Source: Mimachlamys varia
Taxonomy: Eukaryota > Mollusca > Bivalvia > Pectinida > Pectinidae
Assembly: GCA_947623455.1 (NCBI GenBank)
Contig: OX392538.1
Span: forward strand, 28,333,001 to 28,397,000
Reading direction: 5' to 3'
Length of the DNA stretch: 64,000 nucleotides
The position numbers and the translations under genes were made by a program. Shown here in pieces: positions 61,621 to 64,000 of this stretch. How positions within the stretch are numbered: position 1 is the first letter of the stretch; each line of letters opens with the position of its first letter. The notes under the pieces are model-generated. The model was not told the DNA's origin and did not search any database. It was given only the letters and a program-made list of their open reading frames with translations.

Positions 61621-62319
61621 TACCGTATACGCAGTGAAAAAAGGCTCGGCGGATTGATATTTGTTCAAATATGGCGTCGTTCACGCTTCAGAAAAATAGT
61701 GTTGTTCACAGTGTATTTTCTAAATCTACCAATATATTGATGAAATCCAATGGGACGTTATCATCTTAGCAACCACGGCCATCGTAGTTACCATCGTAGC
61801 AACCCGCTTCGAATGTTTTTTCTTCGTATAGCACTTGAAAATTAATAATGGTGTAAATATAAGGATTGTACCTCATTTTGACTGCGTATACGGTAGTATG
61901 CCCGCAGTTGGCAACGAACGTTTATATGTACACCATTATTAATTTTCAAGTGCTATACGAAGAAAAAAACATTCGAAGCGGGTTGCTACATGTGAGATAG
62001 TAACTACGATGGCCGTGGTTGCTAAGATAATATAGTCCCATTGGATTCCATCAATATATTGGAAAATTAAGAAAATACACAGTGAACAACACTCTTTTTC
62101 TTTATAACATCATATGTAAATTTGGTATTAAATAATATTTCTAGCATGTCGAATTTATTTCTTTATTTATAACGGTCGTTCTGTACACGCATTGACACAG
62201 TGATCTGGTTGTGACGCGGTCCGACGTCAGACGTCACAACTACAGGGCACCATAGAATATGTTCGTTGCCAACTGCGGGCATACTACCGTATACGCAGTC
62301 AAAATGAGGTACAATCCTT
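61621..62319. mobile_element. Nested foldback (MITE-like) element
   Basis: Two inverted repeats interlock: arms 61698-61855 and 61929-62093 (about 160 bp, few mismatches), and a perfect 59-bp pair 61861-61919 / 62261-62319. A third partial copy of the 59-bp terminus (TACCGTATACGCAGT) lies at 61621. No ORF. It sits about 480 bp upstream of gene C. Confidence 0.75.
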
Positions 62320-62743
62320 ATTTTGTTGTATTACTAGAATAATAACAAACGTTTAATGTATATGCGTATAAATGCATTTTACATATACAAACACACAAAA
62401 AGTCTTTAACTACCTAATCAGCGCTATGTCTGTTACGCGATCAATACATGCTGATCTCCTTTATTTAGTTATATAAAATGCAATAATTTTGTGTTATAAA
62501 ACGGTACATGAGGTAAGCTATTCAAACGATTTCCAGCATCTGCTTGACATCAAATGTTTATCAGAAAATTAACTTGTTACGTTTAAGGATGCATACACTT
62601 CGATAACGATTTAGGAAATTACATAACCAATATGAGTTTGTCATGCTTGAAACATTTGATAAAAAATATGCCGATTCAATATTATTTAGACAATGTACAC
62701 CATATGCCACTATTTGTATTTGCCACCAGGCGAGTATTTTCTC

Positions 62744-62751
62744 CATAAAAG
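62744..62751 (+). promoter_or_regulatory. Gene C TATA-like box
   Basis: CATAAAAG 53 nt before the ATG, aligned with TATAAAAG of A and B. The AGGCGAG half of the upstream palindrome is kept (near 62728) but the second half is lost. The 5' UTR (TTGGCGTTG...CACCTTG...CAACAAG-ATG) matches A and B. Confidence 0.6.
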
Positions 62752-62796
62752 GACGGAGATTGATGCAAATTGGCGTTGAACACCTTGGTCAACAAG

Positions 62797-62866
62797 ATGG
62801 CAGACCTACTACGGACAGTTGTTTTTTTTGTCGTCATCTATGCGACAATATTTGTTGCGCCATCAT
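62797..62866 (+). CDS. Gene C exon 1: signal peptide
   Basis: 70 nt from ATG at 62797: MADLLRTVVFFVVIYATIF then Val-Ala-Pro-Ser. Length and donor (CAT|GTAAGT) match exon 1 of A and B. The codon completed by exon 2 is TTG (Leu) rather than the TGT (Cys) of A and B. Confidence 0.86.
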
Positions 62867-63732
62867 GTAAGTAGACCAGCTTTACGATATAATATCTTCT
62901 AGGTCCTTTCAAATTAATATGTACATTATTTGAATACTAAGAAATTGTTCATTTCGAATACAGTCTAGAGTTTATAACAGGTATGCAATGTACAATTTAG
63001 AAAAAAGTGGTTAAGCAAATGTCTCTCAAATAATGTTCTGTGATAAAACAATGTATTTCCATTACAAGTGGGAGATGTCTATGTTCCCGTGGAGAAGCAT
63101 GGACAAGGAAAATATGTTCCTCCCAACGATGACTATGTTCCACCAAAGGGAGGGGACTATGTTCCGTCCACAGGAGGGTATGCACCTCCAAAGGGAGGGG
63201 ACTATGTTCCGTCCACAGGAGGGTATGCACCTCCAAATGGAGGGGACTATGCTCCGTCCACAGGAGGGTATGCACCGCCAAAGGGAGGGGACTACGTTCC
63301 TGCGAAAAAATGCTGTGAAAATGCTGTGCTAATAAATGGACGATGTGTTTGTAAACCAAACTACTACGGTCATAGCACACATCCTTGTGTCAGTAAGTCA
63401 AAATTAAACCTGATCGTATTGCTATAAATATAATTAGTTTGTGTCTAATTAGTGTAAATAAGAAATAATCAACATTAAAAAACGTTGAATACAGAATATC
63501 TTGGGACCGTCCATGTCAAATACATATATATTTTTCTTGGAGATTCGTCGTTTTATTTAAGGCTTTGTATATGTATTTGCATTTTCTCAAAATACATAAC
63601 TCAATAAACATGTTTAACGTGTTGCAGAACCATGTTGGGATAAATGCGGAGCTAACGCCCGATGCGACTTACAATCATTCAAATGTTTCTGTAAAGACGG
63701 TTTCATCGGTAATCCAGAGGAAGAATGTCATG
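62797..63732 (+). CDS. Gene C: third paralogue, first three exons (continues past right edge)
   Basis: Exons 62797-62866 (signal peptide), 63069-63392 (Tyr-repeat arm), 63628-63732 (EGF-like). Phases match genes A and B (1, 1-1, 1-1) and all have GT/AG sites. It is on the opposite strand to A and B, so it is head-to-head with B about 19 kb away. The protein is clearly related but much more diverged than A is from B, with a shorter repeat arm. The rest of the gene lies beyond 64000. Confidence 0.85.
63069..63392 (+). CDS. Gene C exon 2: Tyr-repeat arm
   Basis: 324 nt. It opens GDVYVPVEKHGQGKYVPP, then repeats of the type KGGDYVPSTGGYAPP (three rounds, one with NGGDYAPS), then KGGDYVPAKK and the same small Cys-rich end as A and B (CCENAVLINGRCVC, NYYGHSTHPC). 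The Pro-rich KKEVYVPPPP blocks of A and B are absent, and the repeat is a 14-15-residue unit, not an octapeptide. Confidence 0.86.
63628..63732 (+). CDS. Gene C exon 3: EGF-like module
   Basis: 105 nt, phase 1-1: PCWDKCGANARC, SFKCFCKDGFIGNP, EEECHG. Almost identical to exon 3 of genes A and B; donor GTAAGT. Confidence 0.87.
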
Positions 63733-64000
63733 GTAAGTGAGTTTGCTTGTTTCATTGACAGAGGCTTATGGTGCGTGTCCGTGAGATCAGTCTTTAGCAT
63801 TGTGTGTTGATGCGGTAGTGTATACTGTATAATTCTTAAATTTAGCGATATTTTTATCAAAACTTATTCGCGAGGGTTTAGTTTCGCAAATCATAAACTT
63901 TTGTATGAAATATTAACAATTTGACCACCATTATAACTTTAATTTGTAACAAATGCGTTCCCAACCATTTACCATAATCTGACGAAAGTATTCAAAGATG

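Overview
This is animal genomic DNA: AT-rich, with many short phase-1 exons and GT/AG introns, abundant dispersed repeats and no prokaryotic gene organisation. The repeat content (Penelope-like retroelement fragments, tRNA-derived SINEs with ATT tails, the CCAGGTGAGC-ended tandem-repeat element, CTTGACCTTTGACC repeats) and the gene content suggest a bivalve mollusc or close relative. That assignment is an inference from repeat style.

The window is dominated by one family of secreted, modular extracellular proteins. There are three members. Gene A (minus strand, 12408 down to 97) runs off the left edge. Gene B (minus strand, 43713 down to 22960) is complete. Gene C (plus strand, from 62797) runs off the right edge. 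I reconstructed gene B by hand as 32 exons whose junctions are all in phase, giving 4644 nt (1547 codons plus stop) without an internal stop. Order: signal peptide; Lys/Pro-rich then Tyr-repeat segment (DYVPP, STGGDYAP) with a small Cys-rich end; 2 EGF-like modules; then a six-exon cassette [Calx-beta on two exons, EGF a, EGF b, EGF c, EGF d] repeated four times; then a fifth Calx-beta, two more EGF-like modules and a Gly/His/Ser/Tyr-rich tail. Tyr-rich repeats, EGF modules and a Gly/His/Tyr tail in a secreted protein resemble the composition of byssal, adhesive or shell-matrix proteins. The actual role is not proven by the sequence.

Layout: 1-13335 holds the 5' half of gene A. 13335-22880 is intergenic, with a 53-bp satellite, a nuclear-receptor-half-site repeat, a SINE and Penelope-like fragments. 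22880-43713 is gene B. 31663-46410 is a second copy of 1-13335, so A and B are a tandem duplication with an offset near 31.66 kb. 44641-46355 is a later insertion carrying a truncated Crypton/DUF3504-like ORF and a 58-bp-arm hairpin. 46586-62500 is repeat-rich intergenic DNA, including hammerhead-ribozyme-like motifs and a nested foldback element. 62797-end is gene C, arranged head-to-head with B.

The three genes share the same TATA-like box, 5' UTR wording and first-exon length (70 nt), so they are probably co-expressed in the same secretory tissue. The A and B copies are nearly identical across their 3' halves but much more diverged around the promoter and the Tyr-repeat exon, which points to gene conversion or uneven selection. 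The 24-nt repeat units in exon 2 vary in number between paralogues, so the Tyr-rich arm is evolving by unit gain and loss.
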